NCBI GenBank assembly: GCA_964647785.1
Contig: CAZYJD010000004.1
Coordinates: 1-64,000 of the forward strand
DNA length: 64,000 nucleotides
Source: CAZYJD01 sp964647785
Lineage (GTDB): Bacteria > Bacteroidota > Bacteroidia > NS11-12g > UBA9320
Direction: 5' to 3'
Part shown: one piece after another, positions 42,876 to 51,121 of the stretch
How the letters are laid out: each line of letters begins with the position of its first letter
How positions within the stretch are numbered: the stretch's first letter is position 1
Translations under genes and position numbers: made by a program
Notes under the pieces: generated by a model
What the model was told of the DNA's origin: nothing
Databases searched by the model: none
The model's input: the letters and a program-made list of their open reading frames with translations, nothing else

Positions 42876-43853
42876 ATGATGGTAATTACCGGAGCTGCAG
42901 GCTTCATTGGAAGTTGTTTGGCAGCGCATTTTGCTAAAAAAGGAGTAGAACTTTTGCTGGTCGACGATTTTGGAAATCCCGCCAAATGGAACAACCTGCA
43001 GGGGCTTGAAGACATAAAAAGAGCCGATCGAAAAGATTATATTCTCGATCCATTGGCCTATGGTGTCCCTGATTGGGTATTACACATCGGTGCCCGAACG
43101 GATACGGCAGAAATGAATGTGCAATTGTTCAATGAGCTCAATTTGGATTATTCAAAAGCCATTTGGACCTTCTGTACCGATCACGAAGTTCCGCTCATAT
43201 ACGCATCTTCTGCCGCAACTTACGGTTCAGGTGAGTTGGGCTTCAGCGATCGTCATGAGCTCATTCCGCAGTTGAAACCCCTCAACCCTTATGGGCAGAG
43301 CAAACAGGATATGGATGTTTGGGCGCTACAGCAGCCGGAACAACCACCCTTTTGGGCAGGACTGAAATTCTTTAATGTCTTTGGTCCCAACGAATACCAT
43401 AAAGGGCGCATGTCTTCGGTTATTTTTCATACCTATCACCAAGTGCGTAAAAACGGCGACATGAAATTGTTTCGCTCCCATCATCCCGATTTCAAAGATG
43501 GCGAACAAAAGCGCGATTTCATCTACGTGCGCGATATCATTCGGCAAGTTGAATTGCTCATGACCGAGCGCCCGGAAAGTGGCATCTACAATGCAGGTAC
43601 AGGAGAAGCAAGAACATTTCTTGATTTGGTGCGCGCGGTGTTTAACGCCTTGAATATTGAACCCCAAATCGATTTCATTGACACCCCCCTCGACATTCGG
43701 GATACATACCAGTACTTTACGGAGGCCGATATGTCGAAATGGAAGAAGATAAGCAATGAAGTTGTGCAATACTCCCTCGAAGAGGCAATCAATGAATATG
43801 TGAGTGAGTTTTTAATTCCTTTGAAATACTATCAGAATTCATCCCTTGTTTAG
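42876..43853 (+). CDS. hldD: ADP-L-glycero-D-manno-heptose 6-epimerase
   Basis: The 325-residue short-chain dehydrogenase-type epimerase makes the heptose donor for the lipopolysaccharide core. It begins with the NAD(P) motif TGAAGFIGS. The active-site Tyr and Lys lie in NPYGQSKQDMD and Ser in YASSAATYG. The downstream NVFGPNEYHKGRMSSVIFH and DFIYVRDI blocks identify HldD. Either tandem ATG (42876 or 42879) is possible. The last 8 bases overlap the TTG start of the histidine kinase gene. Confidence 0.92.
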   Translation: MMVITGAAGFIGSCLAAHFAKKGVELLLVDDFGNPAKWNNLQGLEDIKRADRKDYILDPLAYGVPDWVLHIGARTDTAEMNVQLFNELNLDYSKAIWTFCTDHEVPLIYASSAATYGSGELGFSDRHELIPQLKPLNPYGQSKQDMDVWALQQPEQPPFWAGLKFFNVFGPNEYHKGRMSSVIFHTYHQVRKNGDMKLFRSHHPDFKDGEQKRDFIYVRDIIRQVELLMTERPESGIYNAGTGEARTFLDLVRAVFNALNIEPQIDFIDTPLDIRDTYQYFTEADMSKWKKISNEVVQYSLEEAINEYVSEFLIPLKYYQNSSLV

Positions 43854-46800
43854 GTACAGATGGCATTGGATTTTTTGGGTGTTATCCGTTCTAACGGTCG
43901 CCCTGCAGATTCCGCTGAACGAAGCTGTTCAGCGAAAACAGACTCCCCTTAACCTTAAAAACCTGGCTCAGGAAGAACTGAGCGGATCGCGAAACAACTG
44001 GAAAAGCCTTGAAATAGCAGGTGATAGCATTGTTTCCTGGAACTCCAATCTTTTGATGCCGGATACCTCTGTGCACGCATCTTACTTTTTGCAACAAACC
44101 CCTACGCATTGGTATGTGGTTGAGCGCTCGAAAGACGAGTACTTTTTCTCGCCTCTGCTGAAAAAAAATGAAGATCATTTTATCAGTACTTTGAACGGAG
44201 AACAATTTCACCTACGAATCCCTAAAGTGCTCCGAGAGCAAGATGTTTTGTTGTCTTCTGAAGCTGCTGAGGTGGAACTGCAATTGGTAAATCCAGGCAG
44301 CAATGCGGCCCTGTTTACTTTTTTTCTGATGATGGGCTTCTTGATCTTGGCACTCTTCCTTTATGGAAGAAAAACTTCAAGTGGTTCATGGTGGTTTCCC
44401 GCGCTGTACATCCCATCGGTATTGATGATTCGATGGCTTTTGTATGTGCGCAAAATTTTCAACCCCATTTTTGAATTGCATTTCTTCGATCCTGCGGTAT
44501 ATGCAAGCAATTTTCTGTTGCCTTCTTTTGGCGATTTAATGCTCCACATATTTGCCGCATTCATGGTGTTGCAGGCAAGTTCTTCTGCACTGAAGAAAGC
44601 CAACAAACAGGCGCCATTTGTTCTGGTATTGCTGGTCATGATTTTTACGGTAGATCTTTCGGTAGATCTGGTCAAGGGTTTGATACTCGATTCCAGCATT
44701 TCCTTTGAATTGCTCAACTTTTACAGCCTCGATGCCCTTAGTTTTTTGAGCATGATGTTGTCGCTTGCCTGCTTTGTGCTCTGCTTTTACTTCGGATATA
44801 TCTTCACATCGGTTCGTCCGGGCCGATGGAGCCGGTGGTACGTATGGATCATCCTGATTGCGGTGCTCATTTTTTTCTGGCTGTTTCAGATTTACGACGG
44901 CAACAAGCAATGGGATGAGTTGCTGACTTCCACCCTCATTTTTGCAGCGCTTCTGGGGGCAGCCCAACTCGGTCACATGTCGGTCCGACTGAGATGGTCT
45001 CTGGCTTTAAGCATTTCCATTGTGGCGGCATCCTACCTGATTCAGCAGTTTCAGGAGCAGCACGAAAAAGAGCACCTGAAGATTTATGCTTCCAAGTTAA
45101 CCTCCAGCAATGACTTGGAAAGTGAGTACATCCTCCGGCAAATTGAAAATTCGCTGGTGGAAGAATTTCTTGAACCCACCGATTATGAACAGTATGCACG
45201 CGATCGGGAGCGTTTTGAAAGCCGTTTGCGCCAGCTGTATTTCTCGGGATATCTCGATAAATACGATGTGCAGTTCTTCTCTTTCGATGCAGATGGAAAC
45301 AACCTCAATGGCAATGAATTGTATGCCAGAGGGGTGCTCAATGAGGTCTATAATTTTGAGACTTACCCCTCCCTTGGCAACTATTTTTATCGCATCAAGC
45401 ACCCTTCAGAATTGAATGGCTACATCGCAAAATTTGAGAATTGCGACCTGGAGGGCTCATTTGGTGAAACATTCATACTGTTGCAGCCCAAATTCATACA
45501 GCGGGCCTACTTTTATCCGCCATTTCTCGGAAATCGGGAAACAAATGGCCCATTTGATTTTGATCAGTATTCCTATGCCGTTTATTCTTCCGAAAAATTG
45601 GTGCGGCAAAAAGGCGATTATCCTTACCCTCTTCAGTTAAAAGCGGAGCGTTTCAATGGCCAATTTGAAGATCAGAACTGGCATCACTTTGTGTCGGTTG
45701 AAAATCCATGGACAGTGGTGGTGATCAGCAAGAATTTTGGCAAGTGGTATCAATTGTTTTCTTGGGTTTCTTTCATGTTTATGATGTTGCTGGTTTTGCT
45801 TGCAGCTTTGCTTGGAATCTGGTTGTTGTTGCGTTGGTTGATGCGATCGATACAACCACACAAGCAATGGTCTTTACCCGAAATCACCGGAAATCCAGAT
45901 CTTTTAAGCAGTCGTATACGCCTGGCCATGGTGTTCATGGCGGTTGCAGGCTTGCTGCTTTCGGTGCTGTTTAACATCAACTTCTTGAATCGGCAGAATC
46001 AGCAAAGGGAAGAACTCTTGTTAACCAATAAGCTGCGTGATGTGGCACTTCAGATGCAAAACCGCTTTGATGTGAGTGGTAAAATGCCCAATCAGGAAGA
46101 CTTATTGGTGGAGATCAATGAGATTGCTGAGGCGCAGAAAACCGACCTCAATGTATTCAACACCCAGGGCGCACTGCTCGCCAGCACCAAATCGCCTGTA
46201 TACGAGCAGGCTTATTTGGCCCCCCTCATGAATGTTACTGCTCTGGAAAAACTTCAGAACGACAATTTGAGCCAATTCATTCACACGGAAGAAATTGGCG
46301 CCTATGCTTTCGTTGCTGCCTACATGCCGCTTTTTGATGGCAACCGACGGGTAATGGCCTACATCAATGTGCCTTTTTTCTCTGAAAGCAATGCACTTAA
46401 GCGCGAATTGTCAGGATTCATTGCGGCCATCCTCAATATTTATGTGTTGCTCATTCTGCTCTCTTTTGCTTTGGCCACTTTGATCAGTCGAAGAATTACT
46501 CAACCCTTGCTGTTGCTGAAATCAAAACTTTCTGCCATTCGTTTCGGACAGCCCAACGAGACCATTGAATGGAAGCAGCAAGATGAAATTGGTGAGCTTG
46601 TGCGTGAATACAATCACACGCTTATGAAACTGGAGGAAAGCGCAAATCTCTTGGCAAGAAGCGAAAGAGAAGGTGCATGGAAAGAGATGGCCAAGCAAGT
46701 GGCGCATGAAATCAAAAATCCGCTCACGCCCATGAAGCTCAACATCCAGCATCTTCAAAGGGCCTGGAAAGACGGTCACCCCAAACTTGATGAAATGTTC

Positions 46801-47331
46801 AACAAAGTGACCAGGGTTCTGATTGAGCAAATGGATAGCCTGAGCACGCTGGCCACTGAGTTTTCTTCTTTTGCCAAAATGCCTGCAGGAAATCCGGGAA
46901 AGTGCGATTTGAAAGCCCTCCTGCAGAAAAGCATTATCCTGTATGGCGAAACAGATCGACTGCAGATACACAGCGAATTGCCGAATGAAAAGGCAGAAAT
47001 TTTTGCAGACCCTGAGCAGATGGGACGGGTATTTAGCAACATCATTAAAAATGCTATTCAGTCCATTCCGGAAGGCGATGAGGGGCGCATTATGGTGCGT
47101 TTGCAAAAAGACTCTTCCGGCTGGCTTGTTTCTATTTCCGACAATGGAAGTGGCATTTCACCTGACTTGCAATCGAAAATATTTGTGCCCAATTTCAGCA
47201 CCAAAAACAGCGGCATGGGGCTGGGATTAGCCATCTGCAAGAAAATTGTCGACAACAGCCGGGGAGAAATCTGGTTCGAAACCAAAGAAGGAGAGGGTAC
47301 AACCTTTTTTGTCAGACTCCCGAAGGGGTAG
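43846..47331 (+). CDS. Large multi-domain membrane histidine kinase
   Basis: The 1161-residue sensor kinase starts with TTG inside the end of hldD; no ATG exists near. One N-terminal helix and a short domain precede a block of about eight helices (residues about 150-400). A second extracytoplasmic region follows (about 410-630). More helices lie near 645, 700 and 870, and then a HAMP linker. The HisKA domain has His954 in KQVAHEIKNPLTPMKL. The ATPase domain shows NIIKNAIQSIPEG, ISDNGSGISP and GMGLGLAICKKIV. The catalytic part resembles NtrY/ZraS-type kinases. No response regulator gene is adjacent, so the partner is elsewhere. The multi-helix sensor is unusually large. Confidence 0.87.
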   Translation: MFRYRWHWIFWVLSVLTVALQIPLNEAVQRKQTPLNLKNLAQEELSGSRNNWKSLEIAGDSIVSWNSNLLMPDTSVHASYFLQQTPTHWYVVERSKDEYFFSPLLKKNEDHFISTLNGEQFHLRIPKVLREQDVLLSSEAAEVELQLVNPGSNAALFTFFLMMGFLILALFLYGRKTSSGSWWFPALYIPSVLMIRWLLYVRKIFNPIFELHFFDPAVYASNFLLPSFGDLMLHIFAAFMVLQASSSALKKANKQAPFVLVLLVMIFTVDLSVDLVKGLILDSSISFELLNFYSLDALSFLSMMLSLACFVLCFYFGYIFTSVRPGRWSRWYVWIILIAVLIFFWLFQIYDGNKQWDELLTSTLIFAALLGAAQLGHMSVRLRWSLALSISIVAASYLIQQFQEQHEKEHLKIYASKLTSSNDLESEYILRQIENSLVEEFLEPTDYEQYARDRERFESRLRQLYFSGYLDKYDVQFFSFDADGNNLNGNELYARGVLNEVYNFETYPSLGNYFYRIKHPSELNGYIAKFENCDLEGSFGETFILLQPKFIQRAYFYPPFLGNRETNGPFDFDQYSYAVYSSEKLVRQKGDYPYPLQLKAERFNGQFEDQNWHHFVSVENPWTVVVISKNFGKWYQLFSWVSFMFMMLLVLLAALLGIWLLLRWLMRSIQPHKQWSLPEITGNPDLLSSRIRLAMVFMAVAGLLLSVLFNINFLNRQNQQREELLLTNKLRDVALQMQNRFDVSGKMPNQEDLLVEINEIAEAQKTDLNVFNTQGALLASTKSPVYEQAYLAPLMNVTALEKLQNDNLSQFIHTEEIGAYAFVAAYMPLFDGNRRVMAYINVPFFSESNALKRELSGFIAAILNIYVLLILLSFALATLISRRITQPLLLLKSKLSAIRFGQPNETIEWKQQDEIGELVREYNHTLMKLEESANLLARSEREGAWKEMAKQVAHEIKNPLTPMKLNIQHLQRAWKDGHPKLDEMFNKVTRVLIEQMDSLSTLATEFSSFAKMPAGNPGKCDLKALLQKSIILYGETDRLQIHSELPNEKAEIFADPEQMGRVFSNIIKNAIQSIPEGDEGRIMVRLQKDSSGWLVSISDNGSGISPDLQSKIFVPNFSTKNSGMGLGLAICKKIVDNSRGEIWFETKEGEGTTFFVRLPKG

Positions 47332-47745
47332 AGGTGAGACTTGTAGAGGTCATCCGCCTCAGGCGGAAGAGGTCAGAAGTCAGAAGTCAGAAGCCAGAAT
47401 CACAATTCTTTGCCACTATTCACTAAAAACAATCAACTATTCACTCTTAAAAAGAAGCGTCAGCTTTTCCCATCTGTGACATCTAATAGAGGCAAGAAGC
47501 CAGAAGCGCAATTTATAGGGCACTACTCACTAAAAACAATCAACTATTCACTAAAAAGAAGCGTCAGCTTTTTCCTTCTGTGCCTTCTGTGTCTTCTGTG
47601 AGAAACAATAAAGCGTTGGCTTTTTACCTCTGTGCATCTGCGTAATCTGTGAGAAGTCAGAGGTCAGAAACCCAATTTATTTGCCACTATTCACTAAAAA
47701 CTACCAACAATTCACTCTTTAATAATCAACTACCAACTCAAAAAA
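47332..47745. repeat. Intergenic patch of degenerate, modular direct repeats
   Basis: No gene is seen in these 414 bases. Three module types recur. Module A is a tandem 7-mer GTCAGAA (47372-47399, four units; also near 47500 and 47654). Module B is about 32 bases beginning CACTATTCACTAAAAAC (47414-47445, 47521-47552, 47685-47716). Module C is AAGCGTCAGCTTTTTCC with CTTCTGTG units (about 47453-47480, 47557-47600, 47613-47652). The unit CCTTCTGTG is tandem three times at 47574-47600. Module order A-B-C is roughly kept. Confidence 0.75.
47353..47367. repeat. Short palindrome TCCGCC-GGCGGA
   Basis: TCCGCCTCAGGCGGA is a near-perfect palindrome at the start of the repeat patch. A related TCCGCCGTGGCGGA lies at 56668-56681. 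Confidence 0.6.
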
Positions 47746-49746
47746 CTATCTCGCAATAACCAGCTTGCGGCTTTGTCCCAAATAATTCACCAGGTACACG
47801 CCTTCTGCCAAATGGCCGATTTGTAAATGGACGAGTGCGTTTTCGGCGGAACCTTTTTCCATCAATAACTTGCCACTCATGTCGTAAAGTTTCAGCAGCT
47901 CACCGCCTTTGGTGGTGAAAATATGCAAGCTTTCCTGTGCAGGATTGGGGTACATATTAAATGCAGGCATGGCAATTTCAGGCGTGGATACGCTTCCCCC
48001 TTCAATGCCATCAATGTAGGCGTGGATGCCCTGACTGAGGTTATAATAGCTGCCACTGGCGCTTTTCTGAAGTCTCACAGCGCGCACCATATAATAGCTA
48101 TTCTCGTCATAGGGCGTTGCATCTACATAACTGGTGTTGATCACCGGTTGATTGATGATGAGGTTGAAGGTGCTATCGGCCTTTTTGCCGCGGTACACAT
48201 GGTATCCGATCACTTCCGGATCGGCCGATGCAGTCCATTCCAGCTTCACTTGTTTGCCGTTGTCCATCGGGCTAAGGATAAGGTTGGAAGGCGGTTCAAC
48301 CACATGCAAACGGAGGGTAGGATCGCCCATCAAAGCGATATGTACCGTATTTCGGAAGTTCATGCCCAAATAATCTTTGTTTTGATCGGTATTGTTTTGG
48401 CTGAGCATGCAAACTTCCCCGATATTTCGCCCCAGCGCCATGGGGTGCATTTGCCAGAGGGGGCGACCACTCCAGGCATTGGTTAGCCCGAGTTTATCGC
48501 TGGCCAATGGGGCTCTTAGAAAGCTGTTCTCCACATCCCAATCGCCGAAATAGCTCCCAAACAAGAAATTGAACACTGCTCCGTTTCCAACCACTAGATC
48601 ATCGGTGGTGCCAATGCCGTTGCAGGAACGGTAGCTGCCTGCCCCACAGCCATATGCCATGAGGAATGATGAATCTTTTAGGGTTTGGAGAAAATCGGTG
48701 GTGCGAATGTTTTCCGGACCAAACATGGCCGAGAATGAGGTCCATGCCGTGGTGGCAAAACCTTCTGCCATCCCTTTAAAATTATCATCGATCAACGATA
48801 GCTCATAGGTTGCTGTGAGGCCATGACGGTAATCGTGGCTTTTTTGAATGTATTGTCGCAACAATTCAATTTCCGACTTACTGAATTTCGACATATTGGC
48901 CAAATCAACGCGTCCTACCTGTATTTCTACTTTGCCGGGAATCTGATTTTGGTCGAACTTGCCATCTGCGGGGCGGTTTTTATTGGCTTCGCGATTGATG
49001 CCTGCTTCATTGGTAATATTGTCGGTCCAATTGCCATTCACCACGCCGTAATACACATCGGCTGCCCATGCACCATTGTGATCGGGTACGTGTGCATCGG
49101 GTGGGTAATAGGTCGAGGCGTTGAAGTTGCCGCTATAGGGCACGGGCAAATGGCCAAAAAGGTAGATGGCTTGCAGGCCGGCACCCAGACGATTGTGTAA
49201 TTTCATGAGTTCTGTCTTCAAGGCAATGTGCGATGAATCTCGGTGGAAACGCATGCGGTGCACGGTCCACCCATCCCCTGAAAGATCTGATGCCAAAAGG
49301 TTGAGCTCATCGGCCAGTGAATCGCTGATACTCGATTCAGTTACCAGTGCAATGTTGCCCCGCCGATGTGGGGTGATGGTTTCATTGCCCGCCAGCAAAT
49401 AGCCTACGGCCGTTACATTGGCTGTGTTGTTGGTGTTCGGATCCAATTTATTGGTGGTGCAAATCAGCCGGTATTCGTACTGCTTACCTTTTTCGGTGTT
49501 TTCGTCGGTCCAGCTGTTGATGCCTGCATTAAGGTTGGCGAGTGCATTGCCCCAGTCATTACCCGATAAGTAATCCCTGCGTTGAACCTGACAACCCGTA
49601 TGATAGCTCTCATTCACCCAATGGAGGGTGATATGCCCATCTGTTGCATCGCTTTCAGCCCATGCTTCTACTGAACGGTAAAGGGCCCATTGTGAAAAGG
49701 ATGGAATGCTTGACAGAATAAAAATTGCTGCGATTAATTTCCTCAT
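47746..49746 (-). CDS. T9SS-secreted protein with gingipain-like (C25) domain
   Basis: The 666-residue protein starts at the ATG at 49746 (MRKLIAAIFILSSIPSFSQ signal). An Ig/FnIII-like region (about 25-130) precedes a caspase-fold domain similar to peptidase C25. The His candidate lies in AIYLFGHLPVPYSG, the Cys candidate in FLMAYGCGAGSYRS, and the end HIALMGDPTLRLHV is typical for gingipain-like folds. A second FnIII-like domain (about 485-585) and a type A sorting tail with FNMYPNPAQESLHIF complete it. The tail directs export by T9SS. Proteolytic activity is likely but not proven. Confidence 0.75.
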   Translation of the reverse strand: MRKLIAAIFILSSIPSFSQWALYRSVEAWAESDATDGHITLHWVNESYHTGCQVQRRDYLSGNDWGNALANLNAGINSWTDENTEKGKQYEYRLICTTNKLDPNTNNTANVTAVGYLLAGNETITPHRRGNIALVTESSISDSLADELNLLASDLSGDGWTVHRMRFHRDSSHIALKTELMKLHNRLGAGLQAIYLFGHLPVPYSGNFNASTYYPPDAHVPDHNGAWAADVYYGVVNGNWTDNITNEAGINREANKNRPADGKFDQNQIPGKVEIQVGRVDLANMSKFSKSEIELLRQYIQKSHDYRHGLTATYELSLIDDNFKGMAEGFATTAWTSFSAMFGPENIRTTDFLQTLKDSSFLMAYGCGAGSYRSCNGIGTTDDLVVGNGAVFNFLFGSYFGDWDVENSFLRAPLASDKLGLTNAWSGRPLWQMHPMALGRNIGEVCMLSQNNTDQNKDYLGMNFRNTVHIALMGDPTLRLHVVEPPSNLILSPMDNGKQVKLEWTASADPEVIGYHVYRGKKADSTFNLIINQPVINTSYVDATPYDENSYYMVRAVRLQKSASGSYYNLSQGIHAYIDGIEGGSVSTPEIAMPAFNMYPNPAQESLHIFTTKGGELLKLYDMSGKLLMEKGSAENALVHLQIGHLAEGVYLVNYLGQSRKLVIAR

Positions 49747-49759
49747 GTGGTTCAAAAAT

Positions 49760-51121
49760 CTATTGTATTAAAATGCGTTGAACAATGGTTTGATCATTGG
49801 TTTGTAAATGGAGTAAATAAATCCCCGACTCCCAGTCTGAACATTGAATCGTGCTTGTGTTGGATGCATTGTCAAGTTGGATCATTTTCTGACCTAGGGC
49901 ATTGGAAATGCTCAGTACATGATTGCCTGTGGGATATTGGATGTGCAGACATTCCGTGGCAGGATTGGGATAAATCACCAATGCACCCTTGTCCCTTGGG
50001 TCGATAGAAGAAGATTGTTGAACGGTGATCATATTGCTTTTGGTAAGGCTTCCGTTCCCGGCCAAATTCCCTGCGCGCAAACGCACATCGTAGGTGCCAG
50101 CAGCATTGAATTTTATACTGGGATTCTGACTTCCGGCATTGGTGCCGTTCACAAACTCCCAACCCGTGTTCGGAGAGATGGCCCAATCCCAGTTGTTGGG
50201 GAATCTGCTACTTTCATCGCTGAAATTCACCACCTCACCGCTGGTTATACTCGTTTTATCTGCAGTGAAATCTACTTCAGGGGTTAAAAAGTTGCTCAAG
50301 TCGCGGTATTTATCGCGGTAGCGAATTTGGGTGGCCGTGAAACGACCATTGACAAGGGTGCCGGTCATCTCAAGGATGGGTATTTTCTCGCTGGTGCTGA
50401 TCCATTTGTATTCCACACGTGAATTTGGAAACCCAAAGTTCAAAGCAGGTTGACTGATGGCAATGGAATCGTATTGATCAATGATGCTGCGAACCCGCAA
50501 ACAGGAAATGTTGTCTCCATAAGGGGTGGTGATGGTGCCCCAGCCGTCCACAACGCTTGTGCGCGTGCCACTCTGGTAGTAGTTGCCAATAGGAAATAGC
50601 CCCAGACTGATTGGAACGCCAACCGAGAAGGTGGTGCGATGGCTGTCGTTGTAATTCATCGGAAGCACATAAACTTCATCCGGATCGCTGTGCTTACCGC
50701 TTTGTGGCAATGGGAAACTGCTGTAGCGAAAACCAATGCCCACATTGTCCCATCCCGAACTGGATTTGCGATAAAAATTATAAACATCGGTAATGGTTAG
50801 CTGGCCCTGCCCTAAGGTGTCGGCAATTTTTAAACCAATGGCATTGAACCCGAAGTTCAGAATGTAAGGTGTTTGCAAACTCGCCTTATATTCATACAAA
50901 CCTTGTGACGTTGGGCTTAAATTGCTGAAATCCCATTGCTGGTTGGCCCCTCCGTTACCTGGATTGCCGGCGTTCAACAAATTTGCGTTGCTGTAGCGGA
51001 TGGTATCGCCCGAAGAGGGCATGTGTTGTTGGGTGATGGTGATCTGCGCATTGCTCACCGGACTATATAAGCCGAATGTGACAAGCAGAAACATTACCTT
51101 TGATTTTATGAATGTGCTCAT
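49760..51121 (-). CDS. T9SS-secreted PKD-domain protein
   Basis: The 453-residue protein starts at the ATG at 51121 with signal MSTFIKSKVMFLLVTFGLYS. An unrecognised beta-rich domain (about 30-290) is followed by a PKD domain (about 300-390), which has VDFTADKTSITSGEVVNFSDES and FNAAGTYDVRLRAGN. A type A sorting tail (VIYPNPATECLHIQ to RILIQ) ends it. PKD domains usually bind sugar or protein on the surface. It lies 13 bases upstream of the C25-like gene and probably shares its transcript. Its start codon overlaps that of the divergent M1 peptidase gene. Confidence 0.8.
   Translation of the reverse strand: MSTFIKSKVMFLLVTFGLYSPVSNAQITITQQHMPSSGDTIRYSNANLLNAGNPGNGGANQQWDFSNLSPTSQGLYEYKASLQTPYILNFGFNAIGLKIADTLGQGQLTITDVYNFYRKSSSGWDNVGIGFRYSSFPLPQSGKHSDPDEVYVLPMNYNDSHRTTFSVGVPISLGLFPIGNYYQSGTRTSVVDGWGTITTPYGDNISCLRVRSIIDQYDSIAISQPALNFGFPNSRVEYKWISTSEKIPILEMTGTLVNGRFTATQIRYRDKYRDLSNFLTPEVDFTADKTSITSGEVVNFSDESSRFPNNWDWAISPNTGWEFVNGTNAGSQNPSIKFNAAGTYDVRLRAGNLAGNGSLTKSNMITVQQSSSIDPRDKGALVIYPNPATECLHIQYPTGNHVLSISNALGQKMIQLDNASNTSTIQCSDWESGIYLLHLQTNDQTIVQRILIQ
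51095..51102 (+). promoter_or_regulatory. Candidate -7 element of the T9SS M1 peptidase gene
   Basis: TACCTTTG matches TAnnTTTG and ends 17 nt before the ATG at 51120. It lies within the first codons of the divergent PKD-protein gene. Confidence 0.45.

Noticed and set aside
47341..47720. Possible CRISPR array
   Set aside because: The repeats vary in length and sequence, spacers are not constant, and no cas gene is in the window.
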